Positions 1 through 11,804 are shown, counted from the stretch's first letter. The stretch: DNA of 64,000 bases from Thuidium tamariscinum (GCA_947034885.2 OX344751.2:9300001-9364000), one strand, 5' to 3'. Notes: generated by a model not told the origin, from the sequence alone. Program-made: numbers and translations.

Positions 1-488
1 ATATTATTGGATTCTGGAATTTATCGTTTTGAAATGAGAAGCCTGTTGGATTAAGAATATTGGTGACTCTTAGCAGCTCTTGTCGATGCTTGTGCTTGAT
101 CCACAACTTGCACTAGCTTCAGTTTCAGATAAGGCATTTCGAGAGAGGTAGAGGTACAAACATTCAATAATAGGATCCATGTTCATATGCTTAATAGGAT
201 GATTTCAAGTGTAGTCAATGTATGCTTACAAAGGGTTATCTAAATTGTTTGATTATCAACAAATATGAACTCACTAATTGTTTTTGGTTTGCAATTTTCT
301 TTGAAACAGGAATCAAGCTCAAATCTATCTATTGTGAATTATTTTGTTAAAGGGAGCTTCTAAAGAGTCGTTTTCAAGGCATCAATTTCTAGAAAGGCTT
401 CCATCTAGCAAGCTCCTTGCAAGGGATTGAAATATTTTGTTGAATTTGTGAAGTACTTGATCACATCTATTGCAAGACAACCTTCCTA
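1..488. other. upstream flank of ankyrin-PGG gene, copy A
   Basis: AT-rich sequence without a convincing gene. From about position 150 onward it is similar to 27696-28000, which lies upstream of the second ankyrin-PGG copy; shared strings include TAGAGGTACAAA and TAGGATCCAT. The left edge of the duplication therefore lies near 150. In copy B the same edge abuts the right end of a TTAA-flanked element at 27691. Promoter elements could not be assigned. Confidence 0.6.
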
Positions 489-558
489 ATGGATGCAAGT
501 TCTATAAATCGATTGGATCCACTAGAGATCGACCAAGATTTTGTAGACACAATACACA
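489..558 (+). other. candidate 5' exon or upstream ORF of ankyrin-PGG gene A
   Basis: An ATG at 489 opens a frame that runs 70 nt to a strong splice-donor consensus GTAAGT at 559-564. Copy B has the same arrangement: ATG at 28005 and GTAAGT at 28072-28077, with 67 nt between. The two lengths differ by exactly one codon and the peptides stay alignable (both contain FVDT followed by a short basic end). The frame does not join the main CDS through the AG at 1192-1193, because a TGA follows at 1199. It may be a spliced 5' leader carrying an upstream ORF, or an exon that joins elsewhere. Transcript data would decide. Confidence 0.35.
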
Positions 559-1216
559 GTAAGTATACATTTTTCATCAATTTCTACAATATAGAGTTCG
601 AAAGTCCTACTATAAAAGGTTTAATAAGAGATTTGGTAATTAGATGGATGCCAAATTTCGTGATTACAAGGGTTATTTTGCATGTGAAAATGTTTGATGG
701 CATTATTCAAATGGGAACATACTTTAATAATCTTGCTTTTGTCAAGATTTTGAGAAGATATAATTAGTGAAGATAAGGTTCTTAACAACTAGTTGGAAGA
801 TGAAATAATATTTAAAGTCCTACTTCATAAAGGTTTCTTTATCTGTAGGGAATCTTATTCATGACAATTCTTTCAATTTAATAGGTAGAATATTTTATGT
901 TGAAAATTCTTTATTTGTGTTGCTTAGGACACTTGCAAAAGGTGTTGTGCCCTATAAATATGAGACTCCACCTTATGGCCCTTGGGCAAAGCATCTCACT
1001 TGTACAAAACCCTCTTGCAAGTGTCTTATTCTAAATAAAAACATCATTAATGAAGGAAATGAAGTTGTTAGTTATAAGCTCTCTTCAAATCATTAATCAT
1101 ACTTCTTCAAACTAAATACATGAAGTTTTGTATATAGTGTTTAAGATTATTAGGAATATTAATCAAGAAACTTTTTTTTTTGAAAGTTGTAAGGTTTTTG
1201 ACGACTTCTATTGTCA
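559..1216 (+). other. putative 5' intron/leader of ankyrin-PGG gene A
   Basis: Non-coding AT-rich stretch between the conserved GTAAGT at 559 and the main start codon. A pyrimidine run (about 1171-1181) followed by TGTAAG at 1188-1193 could serve as an acceptor. The copy B counterpart (28072-28703) is similar only in part, so this leader has diverged more than the coding ends. Confidence 0.35.
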
Positions 1217-3034
1217 ATGATGATTATAGAAGAGATAGAGGGTATCAAATCTACAACACATGGTGAGACTTCTACTCCACGTGCAATCAATGACCAAGTC
1301 ATTCAACGAATCCGAAGTAAACTTCAAATATCCGAATGGAATGTGCACATGGCAAATGTACTCTCCGAATGCTTAACACCATCGCAAGTGAAAGCAAATA
1401 TGGATGTTTTAAGATCAGAGACGAATCGGAACAAGCTTCGAGATCAAATGTCATGCTTGAATGGTGAAGATGTGTTTGAAATTGCACAACAAATCTTTCA
1501 AGCAATAGAAGAAGGCGAACTAGAGGAGTTCAAGAAGTTGATGGATGAAAAGGTGAACGATTGGAATTTTCAATTAGAAGAGTATGGAAATATGACCCCC
1601 CTTCTTTGGGCAGTATTACATGGGCAAGGGTCGATTGTGGGAGTCTTCCGTGAACATGCATTGGCCAAAGGATCTACTGAATTAATGTTCATGATCTCTG
1701 ATAAGTATGGGTTTAGAATCTTGAATGTGGCTGTTTTTGCATATTTGATAGTGCCAAAGTCAAAACATGACAATGTGAGAAGAATGCTCAAAGATCTTTC
1801 AGATTGGGAACATCAATCAGGAAAAAGTCTTGGATATATGGATTCACGATTGGAGAAGGGCTCTCCTCCTTGCAAAATTTATTATGGTATTGAGGATACA
1901 CTTACTCGCTACTATGTTGATGATCTTCGTCACCTTGGCTTTTACATGAACCCTCTCCATCTTGCAACATGGTTTGCTCCCTATGAAGCTGCCATTCATA
2001 TGATTACTTGGCGCATCAAGGCTCTCGAGAGACCAACTGGTAATGGACAAACCATATTTCACCTTTGTGCATGGAAAGGTCGACATGAAATTTTGCAAAG
2101 GGTATTACAATATGCAGAGCGTAATAATATTCCCTCAAATGTAGGGAATCATTTCAATAGTGATGGACAATCCCCACTTCATCTTGCTATATTGTCCCAA
2201 AACAAAGACTGTGTCAAGATTCTTCTTCAAAAAGGAGAAAATGCAATGGTTAAAAACTGGAGGGGATTTACACCAATAAAAATTGCAACTGACCTTCATA
2301 CTGGAGGCCCATCAACAATCTCTACAGAAGATTTGAAGCACTTTGGTGTGACAAGCTTTAACATTAAAAGCTTGGGCTTAACCTATGATGTTGGAAATGT
2401 CAATGTTCAAAATTTCTCAACATATGGGATATGTTCAATTGAAAGTAAAAAAGACAAGAAAGCACTAAATGAAATCATCTCATTGTTTGATGGTTTGGAT
2501 CCTGAAGCTTTGCAAAGGGATAGACAAGTATATGTGGATGCAGCAAACGCCATCCTTGTTGGTGCGGCACTTATTGCAAGTGCTTCATTTGGTGCTTGGC
2601 TTCAACCTCCTTTGGGTTACATGGAATACTATTCCAATGAATTTTTGGTCAAGCAACCAGCTGCTCCACCACAAACCTATGAATCATTTGTTGCTATTAA
2701 GCAATACTGGATAATCCAATTGTTTTGGATATTCAACAGCTTATCATTCTTTTTTTCCATTGCAACTGTGATTGCAGGAGCTGATGCAGCATTGCCTGAA
2801 AAGCATTTGAAATTGATAGAAGCTGTGACAAGTGTTCGCCATGGAGTAATTTGGGCCTCTTATTTGTTGTTTTTATCAGTGCTTTGTGTCATTGGAACCT
2901 TTACTACCATTGGATTTGCAGTACTACCACCAATTCCAAAATATAGAGTGAATATGTATTGTACTATGGCTATTGGATTGGCAACTTGTGGGGTTGTGTT
3001 GATAAGGTTCTTACGGAAACTTGGGAGGTCATAG
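1217..3034 (+). CDS. ankyrin-repeat and PGG-domain membrane protein (copy A, intact)
   Basis: Single open frame of 605 codons from the first ATG (1217, followed directly by a second ATG). The N-terminal ~120 residues carry no motif I recognise. Degenerate ankyrin repeats follow: about 125-150, 245-275, 276-305 (TIFHLCAWKGRHEIL), 317-345 (SPLHLAILSQNKDCVKILL) and 348-358. A C-terminal PGG-type domain begins near residue 444 with NAILVGAALIASASFGAWLQ followed by PPLGY, the diagnostic PGG signature with PLG in place of PGG. Four hydrophobic segments lie near 444-463, 497-521, 544-571 and 580-598, as usual for this family. Known relatives such as ACD6 are multi-pass membrane proteins linked to defence and cell-death signalling; a similar role here is inference. 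The paralogue at 28704-30575 is near-identical at both ends but diverged in the middle. Confidence 0.85.
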   Translation: MMIIEEIEGIKSTTHGETSTPRAINDQVIQRIRSKLQISEWNVHMANVLSECLTPSQVKANMDVLRSETNRNKLRDQMSCLNGEDVFEIAQQIFQAIEEGELEEFKKLMDEKVNDWNFQLEEYGNMTPLLWAVLHGQGSIVGVFREHALAKGSTELMFMISDKYGFRILNVAVFAYLIVPKSKHDNVRRMLKDLSDWEHQSGKSLGYMDSRLEKGSPPCKIYYGIEDTLTRYYVDDLRHLGFYMNPLHLATWFAPYEAAIHMITWRIKALERPTGNGQTIFHLCAWKGRHEILQRVLQYAERNNIPSNVGNHFNSDGQSPLHLAILSQNKDCVKILLQKGENAMVKNWRGFTPIKIATDLHTGGPSTISTEDLKHFGVTSFNIKSLGLTYDVGNVNVQNFSTYGICSIESKKDKKALNEIISLFDGLDPEALQRDRQVYVDAANAILVGAALIASASFGAWLQPPLGYMEYYSNEFLVKQPAAPPQTYESFVAIKQYWIIQLFWIFNSLSFFFSIATVIAGADAALPEKHLKLIEAVTSVRHGVIWASYLLFLSVLCVIGTFTTIGFAVLPPIPKYRVNMYCTMAIGLATCGVVLIRFLRKLGRS

Positions 3035-4308
3035 TCATTGAGGTCTCGATGTACTAAAAGTTAGAATCTTTAATTAAAGTTGTAGTATAGTTACTTAATT
3101 GAGACAAGTTTTTTGTACAATTGCATCAATTGGCTTATCAATGTATCATTTCAAGTAAGTACAAAGAGACTTCAATTTAACTCATACATACTAGGCATAC
3201 ATACATATTTATACTAAATGGTAGTGCACTATCATATCATTGACTTTGATAGGGTTCTAGTGAAGAAAACCACTTGGACACTTGAACATTTGACAATGGT
3301 GACATATGAACTATATGTATTCAATCACTTTTGAAGTTATCATTAAGTGGTATATCTTGATAAATACGGGACTTGTCAAAAATTTATCATTTGTACTATA
3401 TGGTTACGAAATATAGACATAGATTTCATTTTTTTTCTTGCCAAGACATATATATGAATGGATGTATAATTCATTTGTTAGGATGCAAGAAAATTTGCTT
3501 AAAAAATTAGAATTGGTAGCAAATGTAAAAAATAAGAGTATTTAGTTGGAACACCTCGATTATTCATGAATTAGTAGTTTGAATCTAAGATGATTACATG
3601 TGCTTTTGAGTATATTTGAAAAGATATCAAATTAATTCAAATTCTATAACTTTTGACTTGCTAGTCATATTTAACTACTCTATGTGAATGATATTTGTTT
3701 TCTTTTCAAATTTTCAACCATCTTATAAATCATATAATTTTAATAACTTTTTGTGCAGATTTTTAATTACATAAAAACTGTATTTGGTGTCATTTATACT
3801 AATTGTCTAGTCTTGGAAATGGAAATGTAGTTGTCCAATATCATAATAGGTTTAGTTTAATATTTTTACTACTATTGTAAATATTGCCAATAATATAGAA
3901 GTGTATTTGGATGACATCATTTGTAAAGTTATATACAATAGATGACACTATATATCAAATGATACTAATATTAACTAAAAATTTAGTGTTAATTAGAGCT
4001 TTTATATCTTAAATTTTTTTTTAATAATAGAGGGATATATTGTAATTAAAAATCTTTCTAAGTAATTGATATTTTATATTTTTCAAATTAAAAAGACCCT
4101 TTGTTTGTTTTCATGTGATTTTCAATATTTTTGATATTGAACTCCCCTATTCTATGGTATAAGTGTCTTGTTTTATAGAAATATAGATAATACCTCAATG
4201 AAAAATTTATAACCTTCAGTGTTAAATCTCACCTGTACTTAGAAAATGTACGAAAAAATTCAATTCAAATTCTTTATTATTTGTGAGATCAAAAACACAT
4301 TCAATTAA
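3035..4308. other. 3' flank of ankyrin-PGG gene A, no gene seen
   Basis: AT-rich sequence without a coding signal. The first ~150 bases still align to the 3' flank of copy B (30576 onward). The stretch 3960-4308 aligns to 33465-33740, so the duplication continues through this region. About 1.9 kb found in copy B (31.5-33.45 kb) is absent here. Confidence 0.6.
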
Positions 4309-5230
4309 CCCCTAAAGGACCAACACACTAAATTTGGCAACATAGCAATTTTGGGCAGGTACGTGGGATTGGAAACTTCTATATCTTGAACTCAAATTTT
4401 AATAGAATGTGGGGACGATGAATATTTTTCATGTGTTCTAAAAATCAAGACATTTTGAAATACAAAATCAGAAGTTATGGCCAAATATGTTACTTTTTTT
4501 TTGTAATTGGGCAATTTGGGCAAATTGGAAAAAATCATTTCTTTCCAAAATAAAAATTTGAAATTAATTTTTTTCATTTACGTATATATGGAAAGCTTTG
4601 AATCATTCTATTTTGATCAATTAGTCAAAAGTTATGAGTTTTTTTTGTTTGTGGGCAATTATGGATTGTCTACTCTAAAATAAACTTTGAAGTCCTTTAT
4701 TTTACTCAATTTTCAATATTTTTTGAAAAAAATAAAACCATAGGATACACATTATTTATTACAAAATTGCAACCATTGGAATTGTCATTTTTCAATTTCA
4801 TAAATATATTCTTAACAATTTGTACATATTGAATCATTTGCTATTCTTTTTTACTTACTATTATTTTCCTATATGTTGCACAATTCTAGACAATTTGAAA
4901 TTTTTTAGGCAAGTATTCTAGTTGTCCCCAATAATGAATCCAAAAAGGGACAACCATTTTGGAATATTTTTTGTATGATTTCCACCTTCTAAAGTGCAGC
5001 TACCTTGTTTTCCGCAAGGTAAAAAAACATTTTTGAGCATTCAAACACAAATATCTTGCAATCTACATGGTGAAAAAATCTGAAATTATTTTCACATGTT
5101 CACAAACCAATTTACTACAAGATCCTATGGTTATAAATCTCAAAAATATTAAAAAAAAATTGGTTTGTGTACTAGAAATGGCAGTTTTTTGACCATTTTT
5201 GGAGTTAGCATAGTCAAAGAACTTAAGAGG
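4309..5230 (-). mobile_element. TTAA-flanked non-autonomous element, family 1
   Basis: Left end TTAA (4305-4308) followed by CCCCTAAAGG; right end AACTTAAGAGG followed by TTGA (5231-5234), a one-base variant of TTAA. The homologous sequence in copy B has an uninterrupted site, CAATTAAAAGGTTTTAAT, with TTAA at 33737-33740, so this 922-bp piece is an insertion with a 4-bp target duplication. Internally it is the reverse complement of the element at 8664-9606 (shared AACTGCCATTTCTA and TCTTGTAGTAA). It contains no reading frame resembling a transposase. TTAA duplication and ends beginning CCC are the piggyBac signature; the family assignment is inferred from ends alone. Confidence 0.8.
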
Positions 5231-5344
5231 TTGAAAGGTTTTATTTTTAGTGTATTTGGACTTTATAGTTCAATTAAATATATAAGGTAGAATTTAATTT
5301 GTACATTTTAATACAATATTCACATTAGCCTAAAAACTAACAAC

Positions 5345-5517
5345 CTAATAACTAAATATGAATTCATCTTGGAAAAAATTGATACACCTTGCATTCCTTT
5401 AAACCATTGTATTGAAGTAAAACCTCAAGAAATATTCATGAGTTTACAAATACATTCTAAAGATGACAAATATCAACATCCAAAAGATCAATTGTTTTTC
5501 TACATTAGAGCAATATA
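5345..5517 (+). pseudogene. short conserved reading-frame fragment, unknown
   Basis: A frame beginning around EFILEKIDTPCI and reaching QLFFYIRAI is shared with 33864-34019 in copy B. The two versions have equal length (156 nt) and no frame-breaking change. In copy A the frame runs into the MITE at 5518. I do not recognise the protein. It may be an old exon or chance conservation within a young duplication. Confidence 0.25.
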
Positions 5518-6254
5518 GGGTGATTGCAAGAAACACTTGTCCTATTTGTTGCATTTTACTACAGTACTTGTGACTTTTTCTAGGGTACTTTAAAATTAGA
5601 AAATTAATTTGAAAAAAATTTGAAAAATACGAATAATGTATGTACCTCTAAGATGAAGGTTTTCACTGAAGGAAATTGATAGAAAATTTCTCTAAGTAGG
5701 AGAACTAAAAAAGCGCCAAACCTCAAGAAAATACATATCTTCATGTTTTAATTTGGGAAAATTAGTAAGAATAAGTAAATACAAAAAATAAAAAGTGGCC
5801 ATTTGCAACAACTATATGGAGATGGTCATTCATCAAAAAAACCCACTAAAATAATACTTTATATGTTTAAAAATGCAACCAGAAGGAAGCTCACTTTGTG
5901 GACTTCCACACGATATAAAAATAACTTTTTTCAAAATCCCTCACGTGAAGAGCTGTAAGTCTACTAGAAGACCAACTCATCCAAATTTCATCTCAAAATC
6001 ACTAAAAAAAAGGTACTCCTTAGTGACTAAAAACCCCTAAACTACTAAGTGTGACATTCAGTTACTAGTACTATTTTGAAATCAAACTATTTTTGAAAAT
6101 TATGAAAAAATTAGAGAATGTTTATGGTACCTATGAGTATCTTCTCTATAAATCTTGAGTCATTTGGAGCCAAAATATAGAAGTTATGGCCAAAAAACAA
6201 ATAAGTACATTAGGTGTGACAGAAAATAGGACAAGTGTTTCTTGCAATTGCCCC
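5518..6254. mobile_element. MITE with GGGTGATTGC ends, 3-bp target
   Basis: Inverted ends: GGGTGATTGCAAGAAACACT at the left and AGTGTTTCTTGCAATTGCCCC (one base inserted) at the right. The copy B equivalent near 34017-34026 (AATAATATATAGTAAG) lacks the 737-bp piece; aligning filled and empty sites gives a 3-bp (ATA-like) duplication. A 3-bp target and G-rich ends fit Tourist/Harbinger-type MITEs. A related element with GGGGTGAATGC ends lies at 22562-23283. Confidence 0.7.
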
Positions 6255-7379
6255 ATATAGTAGGAAGAGAAAAGAAAATGACAAAAAGACAATGTATAAG
6301 CCTAAGTTTTTGTCAAATCCAAAGTAGTTAAGAAGATCTAAAAACTAGTAACTATAAGAACCATAATTCTCCATATTGTATGATGCAAAGATTATACAAC
6401 CAAGTGAGTGAAAAAACCCCAAAACATATCTATCACAAGTCCAATAATCTTCCATGAGGGTGTAGACCTCACATGCACCCATACATTCAAACAAACACAA
6501 AGTTGGTTAGAATGTGCATGTGAGGTGTCTGCAGCCTATACCACTTGTTATTGTTGCAAAATTACAAGACAAGACAATTGGTACGTTAAATTCAACTCAA
6601 TCTATAAAGACCAAAACCTAAGCTCTAGCAGAACTAATATGAGATGAAGAAGCAGCGGTGAGCTTAGTCTTGCAATCCACAAATACAACCCCAATATCCA
6701 CAAGCTAGAAATGCACTACAGAAGCTATGTATAACCTTCCTCAAAAGTTCCGCCATCATCTAGGTCTCAAGTGCTATAGCAAGCATTACTGTTAGATTGG
6801 AGGAAAACAATAGTTCCTTTTTAAAGCAGAAAACCTTCATAACATTCAGGAGCCCATGGAAGGACTGCCTTCCCCTTGGTGAAGTCCCCATCACCTAATT
6901 TCATCTGACATTTCTTGGAGTTGCAACTTTAGTTACTGATTGGAGTGGAATACCATTGGTGCTAGATGGAATGGTGTGGGATATTCCACACCATTTCATC
7001 CGCTGGGAGGCAGTGTGACAGTCTGCTACAGTCTGCTATTGAATGTAATGTTTTAATGTTTGTGAGGATTTTTTTTACAATCAAAGTTTCTAGCCAAGCT
7101 AATATACTAATCTCTTCAGAGAAGACCAGGGCGTCTCACATCTCGAGAGAATCTAAGGGGGTTGAAACACAAATCCAGCTCTAAGCCCAGTTAAGATCCA
7201 GCGGGGGTTACCATTCAGCATCTCCGTAAGAACTCCCTTACAACACCATCTCTTTTCGAACTTGACCTTAAAATCCTTTGCATCCTTCGTGAATTCGGCT
7301 TCATATCAAAATCCCCAAGGCACATTGAGTAATAACTTAAGTTAGAACATCATGAAGTTTGGGAGAAATTTTAGCTAAA
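6255..7379. other. duplicated spacer, no gene; local insertion with hairpin
   Basis: 6255-6840 and about 7045-7130 align to 34025-35250 in copy B. The piece from about 6842 to 7045 is absent from copy B and carries a perfect 10-bp hairpin (AATGGTGTGG at 6970-6979, CCACACCATT at 6986-6995). About 7280-7379 aligns to 52128-52190 joined to 53033-53069, showing that copy B continues on the far side of the 35-52 kb block. Confidence 0.6.
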
Positions 7380-8105
7380 CCCTTAAAGGACAGGCCTATA
7401 AACATTGATTTTAAGCCTCAATGCCATTATACAGTTTGTTGTCATTTTTGAACTAGATATGTATGAAATTTTTTATACTTATTTTTCAAAGATGAAGCTA
7501 AGTACATGTCTTCTTCACTTCACAAAATTTTGAGATTTCTTTATAAAAACTGATTTTTATGAGAATTTTTTAAGAAATATTGAAGAAAAATCAAATAAAG
7601 TACGAAATTATTTGAAAAAATCTTAAAATTATGATATGAGTGTAAGTTATAGGGACAAACATCATGGTATAAACTCTAATCCCATGTTATTCCATAATTA
7701 GAGTATAGAAGACATGAAAAATATATCCAAAGTTCAAATTGCAATGAAATATTCAATATTATGAATTTTCCCAAAATTCTAATTGGAGATGAAACTCAAA
7801 TAGATGACCTTGATTTTGTTAGTTGGGCTCAAATTCAAAAAATATCATTTTTGTGAAGAAGTTTCAGATTTAGAACAAGGAGACACAACTTTCCAAAATA
7901 CATTGAAAATAACATAGGTTGGGATCCGTTTTTTCTACTAATTTCTTTTTCATGTGAAAAAAAACACTCACAAGACTAAAAATTGAATTAAGTACTCTTC
8001 ATAATCCTTTATGAAAGGTCAAGAAAAAAAATTGTTTTCAACATCCCTCCACATTAGTGCAACATCATCCAAACGCTACGAAATGGTGTTGCCGGCATTA
8101 CTAGG
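7380..8105. mobile_element. TTAA-class repeat, family 3 (copy 1)
   Basis: Begins CCCTTAAAGGACAGGCCTAT after TAAA (7376-7379) and ends ATTACTAGG before TTAA (8106-8109). Three other copies have the same boundaries or left end: 13250-13979, 32620-33351 (TTAA on both sides) and 53070 onward. Complete copies are 726-732 bp. The inverted ends are weak, and no coding frame is present. Confidence 0.6.
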
Positions 8106-8194
8106 TTAACTACCAAAAATCCTACATTTTCTTAAGCCAATTGGTTGTTTAGGGTATATATTAGGACAGGTCTTAAGAAAGTAAAGAATATTTT

Positions 8195-8559
8195 TTTAGG
8201 GTTTTCAAAAACTCCATACCTACTCGCAAACTAAAATTGCTCATAACTTTTGACTCCTTAATCCAAATGGGATGAAACAAAGCTTCCCATGTCTGTAAAA
8301 ATCTAAAGAATAAATTTGAAATTTCACTTTTGAGAAAAGAGTTTTTTTGAAGAAGTTTTTTCAGCTGCCCAGGCTGCCTTCCGAGTAAAGAAAACAACAT
8401 ATCATGCCATAACTATTTAACCACAAAGTCAAAAGTTACAAAAATTATTGGGCCTTAAAGCTACTCCTTGGGCACATCTTGTGTAAAAATTTCAGTGAAA
8501 AAAAATAAAAACTCCATTCGTAGTGAGCTACCAAAAAACGCACCTCAAGGCTTTAGGGG
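8195..8559. mobile_element. right-end fragment of TTAA family 1
   Basis: Matches the right half of the element at 8664-9606 (shared CTTCCCATGTCTGTA, GGGCCTTAAAGCTACTCCTT) and ends CTTTAGGGG followed by TTAA at 8560-8563. The left part is missing; the junction is near 8195 with family-3 flanking sequence. Confidence 0.65.
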
Positions 8560-8663
8560 TTAAGGGGTGAACTTTTTTCAATGCAAAGGCTTCTCTATAG
8601 TTAAGTAAAATGGAGGTACTAGTAACAGATTATTTAAACAATTGTAGAGTAGATGATGCTTAA

Positions 8664-9606
8664 CCCCTAAAGGTTTTTGACTATGTTTTCACCAAAAATG
8701 CTCCAAAACTGCCATTTCTAATACAAGTGCAATTCTTTTTTAAAACACATTTTTGACTCATGTAACCATGGGTTCTTGTAGTAAGGTGGTTTGTAAACAT
8801 GTGGAAAAAATTTCAGAAATTTACACCGTGTAGATTGCAAGATATAAGCATTTGAATTGACAAAAATTGTTTTTTTATCCCTGCGAAAATCCGGGCAGCT
8901 GCACTTCACAAGGTCACATTTGTGTGAAAAAACCCTCAAAATGGTGGTTACTCTTTGAATTCATACTTCAATGCAAGTTGGCTACATTCTCAAAGAATTT
9001 CAAACCATTTGAAATTGTACAACATATAGGAAAAAATAAGTAAGTAGAAAGAAGTAAAAAATGAGCCAAAATACTAAATTGTGAACATTTTATTAATGAA
9101 ATTGAAAATTTTCAATCCCAATGGTTAAAATGTTGTAATAAACAATCTACACCTTCTGTTTTTATTTATTTTTCCAAAAATATGAAAAATTGAATTAAAT
9201 GAAGAATTTCAAACTTTTTTTGTACTATAGAGATTCTATAACTGGCTGCAAACTACCCCAAACTCAAAATCTTCATAACTTTTGACTCATTGATCGGAAT
9301 GGATTGATTCAAAGCTTCCCATGTCTGTATAAACCTAAAGAACCAATTTGAAATTTCACTTTTAAAAAAGTTTTTTTGAAGAAGTTTCTTCATCTGCCCG
9401 GGCTACTCGCCGAGTAAAGAAAACAATATATCCTGCCATAACTTTTTAACCGTGAAGTCAAAAGTTATGAAAATTGTTGGGCCTTAAAGCTACTCCTTGG
9501 GCACACATTGTATCAAAATTTCAAAGAAAAAAAATAAAAACTCCATCCGTAGTGAGCTGCCCAAAAAATTTATAATCTCAAAAAACGTTGTTTAGGGCTT
9601 TAGGGG
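8664..9606. mobile_element. TTAA-flanked non-autonomous element, family 1 (complete)
   Basis: TTAA (8660-8663), then CCCCTAAAG at the left end; CTTTAGGGG at the right end, then TTAA (9607-9610). The homologous block near 23.4 kb reads GTAGATGGTGCTTAATATGA with a single TTAA at 23382-23385, and this is the empty site. The insertion is 943 bp with an exact TTAA duplication and 9-bp perfect terminal inverted repeats. There is no internal transposase frame, so it was moved in trans by an enzyme not in the window. Confidence 0.85.
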
Positions 9607-9610
9607 TTAA

Positions 9611-10359
9611 TATGACGTGGTGGACATTTTTGCCATGTAGGAAGATAAGAAATATGGAAATAGCAAAATTTTCAGAATTTTAATTCCAAAATTGTATTAA
9701 TAGTGAATTTTGAAAAGCAAAACTGCATTTCACTAGTAGCCAATGTTTAGAGTCTTCCAACTCTCATCATTCCATAATTGCTTTCTACAATCTTCTCTTC
9801 TTTACTAATTTCGGTAATTTGGGACATGTGTCGTTCCTTTATTAGTCTCAACTTCAAAAAGGATCCAAAACATGCAATTCAAGCTCTGGTTGGAAATTTG
9901 ATTTGGCCTTGATTAGAAATACTACACCCTACAATAAGGTAGACCCTTCTAATTGTGCCTGCAATTCATTTTGGTCACCCTACATTTGGCCCCATTTCCA
10001 CCCATTCCACCATCTAAATCTATCTAGAAATGATCCAAATCTCTCTAGAAATCTGACGAAATCAATGCAATAATATCATTTAGGATAACGTGTCAATAAG
10101 TGATTGGTGGATACTTAGATGCTAATAGATATATGAGAAGGTGATAATGGGTTGTTATTAGGGTGTTATGGGCACTTTTGTAATTTAGGGCTGAATAGTT
10201 TAAAACTTTATAAAAATTACAATTTTGATTGGAAAATTATAATTCCACTTGAGTTTGATTTGTGAAACATACGTACACCTCTAGAAAATATATACCTCTC
10301 TTGGATTTGACCACACAATAGCGGTATTGCAAATCAGGGTGGCAACAAACTTGTCTCCC
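9611..10359. repeat. repeat block Y, copy 1, left part
   Basis: Non-coding sequence that aligns over its length with 23386-24149 (shared GGACATTTTTG, CAATTCAAG, CATTTGGCCCCATTTC, GGTGACAA-like strings). The two copies differ mainly by inserted elements. No gene is seen. Confidence 0.65.
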
Positions 10360-10363
10360 TTAA

Positions 10364-11555
10364 CCCCTCATTGCCGGAAGTCCAATTGTGCTAAAAAACT
10401 GTTTACTTTACAAGCTGCACAAGTCTACATGCAAGTGAGCTTTGAAGATCTTAACCATACAATATTGTAGTGTGCGTGTTGTAGATGACCTAGTTAAAAT
10501 TTGAAGTCATTTGACCGTGTAGATTGAGAGATTATAATGTTTTAGTGTTGAAAAAAGATGCTAAAATTTTTCTGAAAACACATTTGGAGATCAAATTTGA
10601 TTTTGAAACCTACTCAAATGTAAAAACTTTGAACTATAAAGTGATTCAAAATCAACATATAAACACATTGGTTAAAAAAAGTATCATTGAATTGACTCAT
10701 TGTGTTTGCAAAATGACTTTGAAATGTCAAAAAAATAACAAAGAAGTGTGCAAAAAACACATCTACAACTGAACCTCCTTCTATTAAAATTCTTCTCAGT
10801 CACTCATAACTTCTTAGATTGATATAAAATTTCAGCCACACAAACTAGATTAGAATGCTCAACTTTTCCAAAAAAATTTATTAAAAAATAACATTGTATG
10901 AGGAAGAAACAAGCCGCCAAAGTTCACTGTAATCCACAAATGTTAGGTTTTTGAACTTTGAATTGCTCCCAAGCATTCAAAACAACTTGGAATACCTTGA
11001 AATTTTGACCACAATAACTAGACTTATAGAGAAATATAACCCAACTAATTTTATTGAAAACAAACATTGTAGGAAGGAGATACAAGCCTTCAAATTTGCA
11101 GCCATCAATTGCAGTGGTGAACTCAAATTGAACCTATGAACTTTGATTGGCTCCTAAATCATCTGTATATCTTGGATTGATTTGAAATTTTTACCACACA
11201 AACTAGACTAAGGCAGAGGCACCCAATGGCGTGCCTGTACCCAATGGCGTGCGTTTCTACAACAGTCATTCATTCTAGAACAGAAATGTAGCGGGACTGT
11301 AGACTGCTTATTGTTTTAGGTCAAAAAAATAAGCCATGTACGGCCTACCTACATTTATAGCCTGAAATCATTGTGCGCTGTAGAAACGCACGCCATTGGG
11401 TACAGGCACGCCGTTGGGTGCCTCTGGCTTAGTATGCGCAACTTTTCTGATAGTTATTTTTTATTGAATTTGAACATTGGATGCAAAAGTCATAGCAATT
11501 TGAATCAGACTGCTAGGCTGTGAGGACACTTTTTGTCCCCTGTGGTGATGAAGGG
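10364..11555. mobile_element. TTAA-flanked element, family 2 (with nested MITE)
   Basis: TTAA (10360-10363) followed by CCCCTCATTGCC; right end GGTGATGAAGGG followed by TTAA (11556-11559). A second copy lies at 21585-22557. Without the nested 219-bp MITE at 11211-11429 the element is about 0.97 kb, matching the 973-bp relative. Block Y copy 2 lacks this element at the corresponding CTTGTCTCCCTTA site but has a different insertion there (24153-24465). Confidence 0.75.
11211..11429. mobile_element. MITE with ~51-bp terminal inverted repeats, TA target
   Basis: Left end AGGCAGAGGCACCCAATGGC; the right end is its inverse with two mismatches over about 51 bp. It is flanked by TA at 11209-11210 and 11430-11431. 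The family 2 relative at 22.4 kb has an uninterrupted site (ACGACTATTATGTGC, TA at 22434-22435), so a TA duplication is demonstrated. The stem contains two tandem CCCAATGGCGTGC units. Confidence 0.85.
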
Positions 11556-11559
11556 TTAA

Positions 11560-11804
11560 TGCATGGTTGGTAATGCATGGTTGGTAATTGGTGCCTCCTC
11601 TTTAGAACCAGTCAAGAAAGGCAAAGGTTCTCTCTCTCATTTGGGATCCGGGTCATCTGGCCGGCAAGGCAGCTGGACCGACCCATCAGCAAAGGTCAGG
11701 TCGGGTGCAGTAGCCTGCAGATTAGGTTACACTGACTGGCCAAGCGTACGAGCTCCGTCCTTGAGAATGGCGCAAGGTGCAAAATGAGTTTTAGAACTCA
11801 CTTA
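11560..11804. repeat. repeat block Y, copy 1, middle part
   Basis: Aligns to 24469-24715 (shared TGGTTGGTAATTGGTGCCTC, GGACCGACCCATCAGC). It is relatively GC-rich and looks like an old captured fragment, but no frame is conserved between the copies. A related short piece occurs near 33425-33475. Confidence 0.6.

Noticed and set aside
4305..9610. Reading the TTAA elements as PIF/Harbinger with TTA or TAA targets
   Set aside because: Only the 4-bp parse gives symmetrical ends (CCCC/GGGG) and agrees with both empty sites.
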